Shown here: in pieces, positions 35,189-44,610 of the stretch
Numbering within the stretch: the first letter of the stretch is position 1
Layout: every line of letters starts with the position of its first letter
Assembly (NCBI GenBank): GCA_038522945.1
Contig: JBCBJV010000002.1
Location: forward strand, 372,001 to 436,000
Length of the DNA: 64,000 nucleotides
From: MED-G105 sp038522945
GTDB taxonomy: Bacteria > Pseudomonadota > Alphaproteobacteria > Caulobacterales > Parvularculaceae
Direction of reading: 5' to 3'
Made by a program: the position numbers and the translations under genes
Notes under the pieces: generated by a model
The model's input: only the letters and a program-made list of their open reading frames with translations
Told to the model about the DNA's origin: nothing
Databases searched by the model: none

Positions 35189-38100
35189 TTAAAATACCTT
35201 GCGGATGTTTAGCGAAAATCGCCTGCCGATAAGGTCGTAGTGTTCGGCCGGGACCAGCCCAACGGTCCCGTAGATGCCAATTGGCGGGTCGCGATCTAGA
35301 ATATTCTGAACTGAAAAAACCACTGTTGATTGATCGCCGATGTCGAACTTCGCTGAAAGATCAGCTGTCGTGACTGCCGGGATCCGCGCGCGGTCTAGAC
35401 CGCTCAGGTCCGTCACCACCGATCCTCGTCGATCAATCAGTGTTGAGAGCGTGATGCCGGACCAGTCGATCCCGGCAAGTATGAGTGTCCGATTGTGCGG
35501 ATAGTTCAACGTTCCTTCAAAGCGCTGATCGGTACCATCGACTGACGTAAACGAAACGCGATCGGTGTAAGTATGAAGTGCGGAAAGCCACAGGCGATCA
35601 AACCCCCTTCGAACCTCAGGTTGATAGGCGTAGCGGAGTTCTGCGTCGGCTCCTTGCCATCTTAACTCCCCGGTATTGGTCAATTGAGTAAACACCGTTG
35701 TGACCTGACCCGTCTGAGGATCACGCTGGATTAGATTTCCACCCGCATTTGCATTGGATCCACAAGCAGCATCGCTCAATCCCACGCTCAGATAGCAGGA
35801 CGTCAGGGTGTTTGTGCCCCGCTCAATAAAGTCATCGACACGATAATCGTGCCACGCACCGTAAAGTAGAAGCTCGCCAGGTATGGAACGATTGAGGTTT
35901 AGGCTCGCGCCCGCACGCCAAGTGCTGATCTCTTCGCTATCCAGGGCAGGATTGCCGACCGACTGGAAGAACGTTGAGGGGCTCGTCTGCTGAAATTCAG
36001 TCGGAACCCCGAGGGGGCCATCGCTCTGACAATTCGCAACGACCGTTTCTGGAACGCTATTGGCCGCCAACCCGCAGGGGTCGATGAACCTCTCGTCCTG
36101 ACCCTGCCCCACGAAGAACAATTCAATGATTGTCGGTGGACGGGCGCCGCGGCTTGCGCTGGCAAATAATGAAAGTGCCTTAAACGGCTTCCAGGTGAGT
36201 GAGGTGCCCGCATTGTGGATAATGCCCGTTGGATTATTTGTGGTCAGGCGATAGCTGGCACTAAAGTCGACTTCCTGCAGCATGGGCTGTGACGGTTTCA
36301 GAGGTAAGGTAATCTGTGTGCCGATTTCGCCGGTTGTCAGATTCGCCGAGGTTTCGGGTGGCACGAATGAGCCGATGACACCGGTCGACGGAAGGTCAGC
36401 GGACAAAAAATCTAGACCTGCGTGCCGCACACTTGCGTCGACAGACAATGTTCCGCCGCGTAGCATTCCCCTGGTCAATGACTGCTGCAGCGCGGCATAG
36501 AGCTCATGTTCCCGGACTTGATATCTTCCAGTGGACGGATCGGCACGAATAAAGTCTGCAGCAGCCTGTGACCCGTTCCCGGAAAAAATGTCTAGCGGTG
36601 CGCATCCTGCCACCAAAGCGCATGCTCTCTCATTCAGAGATATCCCAAGACGGCCACGGTCGACCCGATTAAATTCGTCCCTTCTGACGCCAGCAAATCC
36701 GAATCGGTAAAATGCGGTGAAATACGTGTCTTCGCTAAAGTCTTTTTCCAATCCCGCATAGGCGTTGGCGTATGTTCTATTGATATCGTCACGGCGGGGG
36801 CCCACCTCTTCAAAGCGACGGGTAATGACGATGCTATAAATATCGTCCCCGAATTTCTCAGTTGCGAAATCCCGAACGGCAGCAGGCAAGAATGAATTGT
36901 CTAGGGGGACGGCGACCGCATTACCGATTTGAGCATCAGCGCCTGCATCAAAAGGGGTCGGGACGGGGGAGAGCTGCGTTCGACTTTTGGATTGTGAAAG
37001 ATTGCCCTCCAGAAAGAGCCTTGTGGAGCCGTTCAGATCAAACTCCACTTGATACTGACTGTTCCACCGGGTCGAAGGGATCAGCGTATTTTGAAGCAAG
37101 CTCCAATTATAGAGTTGATCGCCTCTCTGGGTGAATGCCTCGACTTCACCATCGAAGGTATAGCGCTGAAGGCCGAGGTCACTGGACGTTTCGATGAAAT
37201 CGCCGTTCCTATTAATTGCGCCACGGATTAGTCCTTCTGGTGAAAAAAGTGATCCGCCAAAACCCGGCAATAAAACTGCGTTTGAACTGCTACTTGAAAA
37301 ACCATTTTCAGCGAGGCCAAAGTTGAGTGCGGTTTCCGGGCGTGCTGCGCCAAGTAGCCCCGTGTCTTCGCTATAGTTGAAGCCCAGCGAATACCGACCC
37401 CGTGACCCGGCGAAACTGTCTCCACCCAGAATATAGGCACTGTATTCCTCCGCATCGGCTCGTTCTGAGATCCCAAAACGCCCACCCACCTCAATGCCGT
37501 CATTTTTATAGCGCGGTACAAAGTTCACTGATCCGGCGACTGCCTCCGGCGCGAGACTTGCCGTCTGAGAAAAACCTGCCACTTCGATACGCTCAAGAAA
37601 GCTTTGCGCAATCCCATTCATATCAACGCCGGAGATGGCCCCATTTCCACCGGCGGTAATCGCGCCTCTGCGCCCATTAAAAGTAACGTGGGTCCGGTTC
37701 GAGCCGAGACCGCGGAGATCAACGAGATTGAGGCCAGCAGCTGGTCCAAAAAGCGCTGTGTTTGCCGCGGTCACCGATGCCAGTGATTGTGGCAGGGCGT
37801 AAACCGCATCGGCTGGTTCATTGACGTTGAAGAGTTCAATCAGATCCGGACCAATGGTGTAGATACGGTCTGTACCGTCAAACTGGCTCGTCGTCAGGGC
37901 TGATGCCGTGACAATGATAATGTCTTTGATCGGTTTAGGTGCGGCAGGTGCCACATCAATTGACACACCATGGGTCCTCGGACCGGGCACTGCGCCCGGA
38001 GTGATGGCGTAAGTCGCGTCGTTTACTTTGGTTAGCCCGAGGCCAACTGTGGCGAGGCTTTTTCGTAACGCGTCAATAGCCGGCAGTTGCGCGTCGACTG

Positions 38101-38287
38101 GCGGAATCTCCCGGTCCCGCAATAGCCTGCTGTCAGAGATGATTGAAAGGCCGTTATCTTCAGCAAACTGAAGGATAATGTCTTCTGCAGGCTGGAGTAG
38201 ATAGGCATGGCGATCTGGTTCCGATGCCAAAAGACCTACCGGTGCCAATGCAAGAACGAATGTGATTATGAAGAGGAAATGCTTCAC
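35189..38287 (-). CDS. TonB-dependent receptor with N-terminal signalling (STN) domain
   Basis: A 1032-residue outer-membrane transporter. A signal peptide is followed by a secretin/TonB short N-terminal domain (about residues 30-105, QPAEDIILQFAEDNGLSI onward), then a plug and a beta-barrel ending in aromatic Phe. STN-bearing receptors pass a signal that substrate is bound to a FecR-type anti-sigma factor. Its gene follows fecR by 12 bp in the sigma-fecR-receptor order, so it is probably both the sensor and a product of the sigma factor. The plug contains the typical GGNGAISGVDMNGI pattern. The substrate (siderophore, heme or sugar) cannot be read from the sequence. Confidence 0.9.
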   Translation of the reverse strand: MKHFLFIITFVLALAPVGLLASEPDRHAYLLQPAEDIILQFAEDNGLSIISDSRLLRDREIPPVDAQLPAIDALRKSLATVGLGLTKVNDATYAITPGAVPGPRTHGVSIDVAPAAPKPIKDIIIVTASALTTSQFDGTDRIYTIGPDLIELFNVNEPADAVYALPQSLASVTAANTALFGPAAGLNLVDLRGLGSNRTHVTFNGRRGAITAGGNGAISGVDMNGIAQSFLERIEVAGFSQTASLAPEAVAGSVNFVPRYKNDGIEVGGRFGISERADAEEYSAYILGGDSFAGSRGRYSLGFNYSEDTGLLGAARPETALNFGLAENGFSSSSSNAVLLPGFGGSLFSPEGLIRGAINRNGDFIETSSDLGLQRYTFDGEVEAFTQRGDQLYNWSLLQNTLIPSTRWNSQYQVEFDLNGSTRLFLEGNLSQSKSRTQLSPVPTPFDAGADAQIGNAVAVPLDNSFLPAAVRDFATEKFGDDIYSIVITRRFEEVGPRRDDINRTYANAYAGLEKDFSEDTYFTAFYRFGFAGVRRDEFNRVDRGRLGISLNERACALVAGCAPLDIFSGNGSQAAADFIRADPSTGRYQVREHELYAALQQSLTRGMLRGGTLSVDASVRHAGLDFLSADLPSTGVIGSFVPPETSANLTTGEIGTQITLPLKPSQPMLQEVDFSASYRLTTNNPTGIIHNAGTSLTWKPFKALSLFASASRGARPPTIIELFFVGQGQDERFIDPCGLAANSVPETVVANCQSDGPLGVPTEFQQTSPSTFFQSVGNPALDSEEISTWRAGASLNLNRSIPGELLLYGAWHDYRVDDFIERGTNTLTSCYLSVGLSDAACGSNANAGGNLIQRDPQTGQVTTVFTQLTNTGELRWQGADAELRYAYQPEVRRGFDRLWLSALHTYTDRVSFTSVDGTDQRFEGTLNYPHNRTLILAGIDWSGITLSTLIDRRGSVVTDLSGLDRARIPAVTTADLSAKFDIGDQSTVVFSVQNILDRDPPIGIYGTVGLVPAEHYDLIGRRFSLNIRKVF

Positions 38288-38299
38288 GTTACTGACGAT

Positions 38300-39310
38300 T
38301 TACTCCTGTGGGTCAGTTGCCATTGAAGGATTTGGCGCGTCTAGAAAAAGTACGATGGTCTCGCCTTCCATACGCCGTTCGAGGGAGAAGGCGAGCGATA
38401 AGGCATCAAGCGTTGCGTCCTGGTTCCGGGTGCTAAACTCACCAGTTAAGGGCAACGTGCCGAGATCATCGCTTTCAAGGACAATCGGTACGCTGAAGTA
38501 GCGGTTCAAGTCCTCGATCGCGGCGCTTAGGGGCGTTTCAATGAAGCGCGCTTTGCCATCACGCCAGGCTAGGACTGTGTTTGGATCAAACCCTCTGACG
38601 TCAGACAAACGTTGACCCTCGTCGATCGTAACCGACTGGCCGGACATTAGCGTGAGTGGGTTTGCTGCCCTTGAAGCCACGCGCACTGAACCAGAAACAA
38701 CGCAAACGTCAGTTTCATTCCCCGTAACATCAACATTGAACGTGGTTCCAGTGACGATTACCTCGCCATTCGGTGTGCCAACGACAAACTGCCGCTCGGC
38801 GTTGTGGACAACAGAAAAGAATGCTTCCCCTTCAATAAGCGTCACTTCACGGCGCGACTTTGAGTATTCTACTTCCACATGGCTTGCACTGTTCAGTGTG
38901 AGCCGGGAGCCGTCGTCGAGGCTGATCGTCTCCGTTACGCCTTGGGCTGTCCGGTAGGTTTCTGCAGTTGAGGCGGGCGCCTGGAGCATCAGGACGATGC
39001 CGACCGCACAGACCCCGGCAGCGATCGAGGCCGCAGCTAGATAGGGTCTTGAGCGCGGTGGCCCGTTTTGCTCCTCCTCTGGTGCGGCGACCAGACTTTC
39101 CAATTCATCTGTATAAAGACTGGTAAGCGCCCCAACTGCTTCATGGTCTAGGGCGCCGAGGGCGGCGAATGCCTGCTGATAAGCGGCCTCGGCCCCTGGT
39201 TTTGCCAACCATGCTTTTAGCTCTGTAACCTCTTCCGGCGTTATCTCGCCGGACTGACGCCGGACCACCCAACGGTCGGCTTCATCTTCTAGATTTGCAT
39301 CTATTCCCAT
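38300..39310 (-). CDS. FecR-type anti-sigma factor
   Basis: A 336-residue inner-membrane regulator. The N-terminus (EADRWVVRRQSGEITPEEVT) is the DUF4880-like sigma-binding region, followed by one membrane helix (AAASIAAGVCAVGIVLML) and a periplasmic FecR domain beginning YRTAQGVTETISLDDGSRL. In the Fec system this protein receives a signal from the STN domain of the receptor and activates the sigma factor. The start at 39310 follows GAGGGC; the reading frame upstream overlaps the sigma gene and is not needed. It lies between the sigma and receptor genes. Confidence 0.9.
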   Translation of the reverse strand: MGIDANLEDEADRWVVRRQSGEITPEEVTELKAWLAKPGAEAAYQQAFAALGALDHEAVGALTSLYTDELESLVAAPEEEQNGPPRSRPYLAAASIAAGVCAVGIVLMLQAPASTAETYRTAQGVTETISLDDGSRLTLNSASHVEVEYSKSRREVTLIEGEAFFSVVHNAERQFVVGTPNGEVIVTGTTFNVDVTGNETDVCVVSGSVRVASRAANPLTLMSGQSVTIDEGQRLSDVRGFDPNTVLAWRDGKARFIETPLSAAIEDLNRYFSVPIVLESDDLGTLPLTGEFSTRNQDATLDALSLAFSLERRMEGETIVLFLDAPNPSMATDPQE

Positions 39311-39335
39311 ACTTCTTTGCCCTCTTCTGCATGGT

Positions 39336-40133
39336 CTAGTTGTTTTTATTTTTATGGGGGGGCCCCGGAAACCGAACGATGTTTTCATCTTTGGTTTCAG
39401 CTTCCTGGACCGCCTGTTTTAGTTTCTTGAGCGCTGTAATCATGTATTTTTCTACACTACTGACCGAAACCGACAGCGCCACTGCGATTTCAGCGTACGT
39501 CTTCTCCTCAAACCGGCTCATGATAAACGCGCGACGAACTTTGTCCGGCAGCGCATTGATGACATCCAGAGAAAGCTGCGCGTCATTGTTGGCGGTAGCG
39601 ACTTCCTCTGGGGTCGGGTCAAGGGATGCGACTTCCGCGAGTGGGTCTTCATCCTCGTTCTGACGAGTGGGACTGACATGGTGCTTGCGCCATCGCTGGC
39701 GAGCCCTGAATTCATTCGCAGCGAGATTGGCTGCGGTTTTGAAGAGGAGGGCGCGCGGGCTTTCTATCGGTGTCGTCTGAGCATAACGCCAGACCCGCAA
39801 GTACGCGTCTTGCGCGATGTCTTTTGCGGTCTCGGCGTCGCCAATTTTTTCAGCGAGCCAGCCAACTAAGAGACGATCGTTTTCTTTGATCGTTGCCGCA
39901 AGCCGCTTAAGCCGCGCAACAAGATCACTGTCCGCAGACGCCGGCGGCACAAGGGATTCAAGATGCGCGCGCCGTTCCTCGCCCGTTCGTTTAGCCGTTT
40001 GCTTGACCGTTCTTGGGGCCGTCTTGGGCCGTTGCGGTTTCTTGTATGGGGACTCTTTATCGTCCAAAGGGCCAGCCTCCTCATGGACGGCTAATTCCGT
40101 CCAAGCACAAGTCGCCTGCTGACCTGACGCCAC
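39336..40133 (-). CDS. ECF (FecI-like) RNA polymerase sigma factor
   Basis: A 265-residue sigma factor. Sigma region 2 (KDIAQDAYLRVWRYAQ, about residues 115-130) and region 4 (RFEEKTYAEIAVALSVSVSS and the following helix) are well formed. About 75 residues of Lys, Pro and Arg-rich sequence precede region 2, longer than in usual FecI proteins, and the C-terminal tail ends in basic and Asn residues. With fecR and the STN receptor downstream it should be a cell-surface signalling sigma factor. A GTG at 40133 after GAGGTGG is the chosen start; a later one would remove part of the extension. Confidence 0.88.
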   Translation of the reverse strand: MASGQQATCAWTELAVHEEAGPLDDKESPYKKPQRPKTAPRTVKQTAKRTGEERRAHLESLVPPASADSDLVARLKRLAATIKENDRLLVGWLAEKIGDAETAKDIAQDAYLRVWRYAQTTPIESPRALLFKTAANLAANEFRARQRWRKHHVSPTRQNEDEDPLAEVASLDPTPEEVATANNDAQLSLDVINALPDKVRRAFIMSRFEEKTYAEIAVALSVSVSSVEKYMITALKKLKQAVQEAETKDENIVRFPGPPHKNKNN

Positions 40134-40521
40134 ATAACTGCCACCTCATTTCGCGCTCAATTCGTCGCGTTTTTTTGAGGGGCATCCAACTTGTGGTGTC
40201 AAATCAGACAGGACGTCTTGGTGAGCCCTTAGATGTCCTACTCCGGTTTACCGTCGGCCAGGTCGCATGCCACTGCGGCCTGGCCATTCCGAAAGACTAG
40301 CGGCAGCCAGACCGAAAAGACAAGTCACCACCATCGACCTCATTGTGCCTCTGCAGCAACACCTCCGTGCCGCAGATCCATTTCCCATGAGGGATCCCTT
40401 TTCTCCGAGGTCTTCAACGTATGGCGGCGCGGCCATCGCAACGAGAGGTGCGCCGGGAGGGGTGCGCATCGTGCGCGCGCATACGTCGCTGAAATAAGCT
40501 GATCAGCAAGAAAAGGGTATC
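40134..40521. other. 388-bp divergent regulatory region
   Basis: Lies between the ECF sigma gene and a TonB-dependent receptor and should hold promoters for both. It contains a 12-bp hairpin at 40256-40285. Short reading frames here have no support from codon pattern or ribosome binding sites, so I do not call a gene. Confidence 0.55.
40256..40285. promoter_or_regulatory. 12-bp hairpin in the receptor leader
   Basis: GGCCAGGTCGCA pairs with TGCGGCCTGGCC around the loop TGCCAC, with one G-U pair. No T-run follows on either strand, so it is not a standard terminator. It could be a leader structure or a protein-binding site. Confidence 0.5.
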
Positions 40522-43473
40522 ATGTCTAGACATTCAAAAACCGGAAGAAGGGCAGAGCGTTTCTGTCTGCAAAGCTCTGTGGCAGCGCTTATTGCGGCAT
40601 CGGCGACTATGTCGGTAGCAGTGGCCCAGGATATCGATGAAGATGACGGTGACGAAATCGTCGTTACGGGCTCGCGGATTGCGCGGGACGCGAACTTGTC
40701 AGCGCCAACGGCGGTGACCACGGTCGGCCAGGACGCCATCACGTTCTCGGGGGAAACCAACCTCAGCTCCATCCTGCGTCAGGTGCCGAGCTTCGGTGTT
40801 TCCGGCCTCTCATCCACAAACTCCAACTTCACGCTCCAGTCCGGCGGCATTAACACCCTGGAACTGCGTAACCTCGGGTCTGCTCGGACGCTCGTTCTGC
40901 AAAACGGTCGCCGGATCGTCGCTGGTCTGCCTGGATCAAACATCGTCGACTTCAACCTGATCCCAACCGACCTCATTGAGCGCATTGAAGTCGTCACTGG
41001 TGGTGCATCGGCCATTTACGGCTCAGATGCGCTTTCAGGGGTGGTCAACATCATCCTCAAGGACGACTTTGAAGGCGTTCAGTTCACGACCCAATACGGT
41101 CGCTCCGCATTCCAGGACAACCAGGAGTACTCTTTCCGCGCAACGGTTGGCGGCAACTTTGCTGACGGTAAAGGCAACGCGGTTGTTTCAGCAGAATACG
41201 TAAACAATCAGGGGATTGCGTCCAGCAATCGTCCAAATACGCGTACGGATGATATCGCGTTCTGTTTGTTCACGGGTAACCCTGACGACTGTCAGACGCC
41301 GGTTGAGCCTTTCTTCTCAAGCTTCCCTCCACAAGGGCGCTTTATCATCGAAGATGCAGCTGCTGGAACCGCGTCAAGCTTCAACCCAGACGGTCGGCCT
41401 TTTAACACCAATGGTACGCCGGACGGGTTTAACCGTCAGGACTTCCGGACGATCTCTGTTCCGGTTGAGCGGTTTGGCCTGAACGCGAATGCCAAATACA
41501 GCCTCTATGAGGGCGACAGCTTCACGGCGGAAGCCTTCCTTGAAGGCTCCTATGGCAGTTCTTCCACGTCGACGGCATTTGAGCCGGTGCCGCTGGAATC
41601 CGATGATATCTTCGGTCAAGGCGACACGGTCGGTGTTAGCATCGACAATCCGTTCGTACCCGATGCAATTCGTGATCTTGCCCTTGCCGCTGGTGACGAC
41701 AGCATTGGCTTTAAGCGTCGGACCGTTGAGCTCGGTGGTCGCGGCAACACAGCGCTTCGGGAGACATTCCGGATCGTTGCCGGTCTTCAAGGCACCCTTG
41801 CTGAAGACTACAACTGGGAAACCTTCATCAACTATGGTCGCACGAACCGCAGCCAGGAAACGCAAGCCTCGGTCAACGTTTTGGCGTTCCGCGATGCGTT
41901 GAATGCAGATCTCGATCCAGTGACCGGTCTTCCCCAGTGTGCTGATCTTGCTGCGCGCCTGAAAGGGTGTGTGCCGATCAACATCTTTGGTGAAGGCGCG
42001 ATCTCGCCGGGTGCGGCAGACTATGTCCGCCACGTCGGGACGATCAATGCAACGATCGAACAAACCTCGTTCGGCGCAACGCTTGCCGGCCCTGTCCCTG
42101 GTGTTGAACTGCCAGCCGGGACGATCGACTTCGCTGCCGGTCTGGAATGGCGCCGTGAGTTTTCCGACAACCAGCCGGACGGTCTTCAGCAGGCCGGTTT
42201 GACGTCAGGCAACGCAATTCCGGGTAACCGGGGTCAGTTCGAAGTCTTCGAGCTCTTCGGTGAGACGGACATTCCGCTGGTCAAGGATCAGCCTTTCTTC
42301 CACGACCTGACCATCGGTGGGGCGTATCGGTACTCTGACTATACCACAGTTGGTGTGACTCATGCTTATGCCGCGCGGGCGAGCTGGGCTCCGGTCGAAG
42401 ATCTGCGATTCCGCTTCCAGTACGCCAAGGCAGTGCGTGCACCGAACATTGGCGAGTTGTTCAACAACGGGACGGAGAACTTCGCAACGATTGCCGACCC
42501 TTGTAACAATCTGAACAGTCAAACAGATCAGGCAATTGTCACAACCTGTCTTCAAGACCCGTTGGTGCAGGTTCGCCTTGGCGCAACGGGTGACTTTGTT
42601 CTGACCCAGGATGAAATCCAGGGCACAGGCGGTTTCTCCGGCGTTGGTAACCTTGATCTCGACCCTGAAGAAGGCAAGTCGCTGAACGTTGGCATGATCT
42701 ACAATACCGACTTCGGAACAGCTGGCACCTTCGCTTTCTCCGTTGACTACTTCAACATCGATATTGACGGCTTTATTGCACAGCCAGGCCGTCAGTTTAC
42801 GCTGGACCAGTGCTACGGTTCCGGCGACTTTGCCAACAATCAGTTTTGTGGCTTCCTCGTGCGTGACACGCAAGGGCTGGCGTCGACCCAAGGCGAGCTC
42901 CTGCAGGTCAATACAGGTGTTGTGAACTCCGGTTTTGTTGAGACTTCCGGTATCGACTTTTCCGTTGCCCACACGCTTGGTCTTGACGATGTTGGCCTCG
43001 GCTTCGTCGGCAATATCATTCCGAACGGAGACGGTGCAGGCTCTCTAACGACGCGGGTCAACTACACCTACCTCCTGAACTACGATCAGGAGATCTTCGG
43101 TGCGTTTGAAGATCAGACCGGCGAAGTTGGTCTGTTCAACCACGAGATCCTGGCGGGATGGGTCTACGCCAATGGCCCGTTCACCTTCACGTGGGATACG
43201 ACCTGGCTGTCTGATGCTCCGGTTGATGACGATCCAGCAGGAAACATCTTCGACTTCAATGTCGGTGATTACTTCCGTCACGATATGCAGGTTCGTTACG
43301 GCGTGAATGATGGACTTGCAGAGTTCTTCTTCGGCCTTAACAACATCACGAATGCTGAGCCACCAAATATCCTGACCGGTGTTCCGGGCAATGCGACGGG
43401 CACGGATACTCAGCCAGAAGTTTATGACGTCATCGGCCGCACCTGGTACGGCGGTGTCCGCGTCCGCTTCTAG
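40522..43473 (+). CDS. TonB-dependent receptor
   Basis: A 983-residue outer-membrane transporter with a signal peptide ending AVAQ, a TonB-box-like EIVVTGSRI near residue 45, a plug (LRNLGSARTLVLQNGRRIVAG, RIEVVTGGASAIYGSDALSG) and a large barrel ending in VRVRF. The size and the plug resemble receptors common in Caulobacterales and Sphingomonads for plant or algal oligosaccharides and other compounds, so the substrate is uncertain. It has no STN domain. It starts 389 bp from the divergent sigma gene and has AAAGGG before its ATG. A terminator follows. Confidence 0.93.
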   Translation: MSRHSKTGRRAERFCLQSSVAALIAASATMSVAVAQDIDEDDGDEIVVTGSRIARDANLSAPTAVTTVGQDAITFSGETNLSSILRQVPSFGVSGLSSTNSNFTLQSGGINTLELRNLGSARTLVLQNGRRIVAGLPGSNIVDFNLIPTDLIERIEVVTGGASAIYGSDALSGVVNIILKDDFEGVQFTTQYGRSAFQDNQEYSFRATVGGNFADGKGNAVVSAEYVNNQGIASSNRPNTRTDDIAFCLFTGNPDDCQTPVEPFFSSFPPQGRFIIEDAAAGTASSFNPDGRPFNTNGTPDGFNRQDFRTISVPVERFGLNANAKYSLYEGDSFTAEAFLEGSYGSSSTSTAFEPVPLESDDIFGQGDTVGVSIDNPFVPDAIRDLALAAGDDSIGFKRRTVELGGRGNTALRETFRIVAGLQGTLAEDYNWETFINYGRTNRSQETQASVNVLAFRDALNADLDPVTGLPQCADLAARLKGCVPINIFGEGAISPGAADYVRHVGTINATIEQTSFGATLAGPVPGVELPAGTIDFAAGLEWRREFSDNQPDGLQQAGLTSGNAIPGNRGQFEVFELFGETDIPLVKDQPFFHDLTIGGAYRYSDYTTVGVTHAYAARASWAPVEDLRFRFQYAKAVRAPNIGELFNNGTENFATIADPCNNLNSQTDQAIVTTCLQDPLVQVRLGATGDFVLTQDEIQGTGGFSGVGNLDLDPEEGKSLNVGMIYNTDFGTAGTFAFSVDYFNIDIDGFIAQPGRQFTLDQCYGSGDFANNQFCGFLVRDTQGLASTQGELLQVNTGVVNSGFVETSGIDFSVAHTLGLDDVGLGFVGNIIPNGDGAGSLTTRVNYTYLLNYDQEIFGAFEDQTGEVGLFNHEILAGWVYANGPFTFTWDTTWLSDAPVDDDPAGNIFDFNVGDYFRHDMQVRYGVNDGLAEFFFGLNNITNAEPPNILTGVPGNATGTDTQPEVYDVIGRTWYGGVRVRF

Positions 43474-43499
43474 GTCTTAAAGACTTAACTCAATCCGAG

Positions 43500-43533
43500 A
43501 AGGCGGTGGCATTGTTCACCGCCTTTTCTTTTT
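43500..43533 (+). terminator. Rho-independent terminator
   Basis: AAGGCGGTG (43500-43508) pairs with CACCGCCTT (43517-43525), followed by a T-rich run. It ends the receptor transcript 27 bp after the stop. Confidence 0.9.
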
Positions 43534-43561
43534 CACCGTGGACATTCTTGGAAACCTGCGA

Positions 43562-44005
43562 TTAGCGAAGCTTCTGGGACGCGGTCTCGGTTCCCAGGGC
43601 TTTAGAGAGCAAGTCTCGCAAGGCTTCCTGCTCTTTTCGAGTGCACCCGGACAGAAGGCCGCCAATCGTCTCAGCTAAAATAGTTCGCAGGCCATTGACC
43701 ACGCGCTCGCCTTTGGGGGTGAGCGAGACAATCTTCACGCGTGCGTCGGTGGTGCTTGTCTCGCGCTCCACAAGGTCCTTCTTTTCCAGAAATTGAACGG
43801 CCCTTGTTACTTGGGATTTGTCCCGTGCCAAGACGACCACAAGATCATGGATCGGCACAGGGGCCATGTCCGCGATGGTAAGCAAAATAATGCCGCCACC
43901 GGGGCCAATGCGGTCCTTGTCGAACGCCGTTGCTTTTTCGTGGATGCCCGAATGGGTTCGGCGCATAAACCGATCCATCAGCAAGGCAATTTCTGTCTCA
44001 GCCAT
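43562..44005 (-). CDS. MarR-family transcriptional regulator
   Basis: A 147-residue winged-helix regulator. The recognition part PIHDLVVVLARDKSQVTRAV and wing DLVERETSTTDARVKIVSLT are typical MarR, and the terminal helices make the dimer. It probably represses itself and the divergent membrane protein gene, as a 15-bp inverted repeat (GTTGA-N5-TCAAC) lies only 4 bp before its start. The ligand is unknown. Confidence 0.88.
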   Translation of the reverse strand: MAETEIALLMDRFMRRTHSGIHEKATAFDKDRIGPGGGIILLTIADMAPVPIHDLVVVLARDKSQVTRAVQFLEKKDLVERETSTTDARVKIVSLTPKGERVVNGLRTILAETIGGLLSGCTRKEQEALRDLLSKALGTETASQKLR

Positions 44006-44009
44006 AATA

Positions 44010-44024
44010 GTTGATTAAGTCAAC
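44010..44024. promoter_or_regulatory. candidate MarR operator
   Basis: Perfect inverted repeat GTTGA-TTAAG-TCAAC between the marR start and the divergent membrane protein gene. MarR operators commonly have the TTGA-N-TCAA form, so this is the likely autoregulatory site. Confidence 0.6.
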
Positions 44025-44146
44025 AAGTTGTGTATCGTTCATTGGCGGCGCTGATCTGTCCGCTTTGTCAGCCGTGGGAATGCAAACCTGCAGCCCTTAT
44101 GAGGCTTGGGACACGCTTGTCAAAATCTGAGGAGGTCACCGGCCAT

Positions 44147-44596
44147 ATGACTGATCGCCAACGTCTTGCATTGAAGGTGGCTGCAGTCCTTTGGGTAATC
44201 TGGGGGCTTGTTCATATGCTCGCCGGGATTATCGTCATTCCTGCGGATACCTCAGCAGGTTTTCAGGCCATCGCCGATGGCGTCGATCCGGATCTTCTGG
44301 AGGCGGATTACCATCCTGCCGTGGGTGGCATCTTAAATCAGCACGGATGGAACCTGTTCTGGGGCGGGCTGGTGACGATCATTGGTGGGGTGTTCATCTG
44401 GCGCCAAAACCTTACGGCGATCTGGGTCACCGGCATGGTGGGTGGGCTGCTTGATGTTGGGTATCTCGTTTTTGTTGACATCCCTGGGTATGTAAACTTT
44501 GTGCCGGGGACCGTCATGACAATCGTGTCCGGTACGGCGGTCGTGCTCAGTTTTTGGGTCTGGCTTTCCAACCGCACCGGGACTGCATCAACTTGA
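44147..44596 (+). CDS. small integral membrane protein, MarR-linked
   Basis: A 149-residue protein with four predicted helices (AAVLWVIWGLVHMLAGIIVI first; the last ends VVLSFWVWL). I do not recognise a named family. The ATG at 44147 is preferred because a GGAGG lies 11 nt upstream and translation from it starts just before the first helix. It is divergent from the MarR gene and probably controlled by it. Confidence 0.7.
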   Translation: MTDRQRLALKVAAVLWVIWGLVHMLAGIIVIPADTSAGFQAIADGVDPDLLEADYHPAVGGILNQHGWNLFWGGLVTIIGGVFIWRQNLTAIWVTGMVGGLLDVGYLVFVDIPGYVNFVPGTVMTIVSGTAVVLSFWVWLSNRTGTAST

Positions 44597-44610
44597 ATGC
44601 GCTAGACTGC

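Noticed and set aside
40233..40502. Reading frame of 89 residues in the sigma/receptor intergenic region
   Set aside because: Composition is Arg/His/Ser-rich and unlike a protein; it spans the hairpin and has no ribosome binding site.
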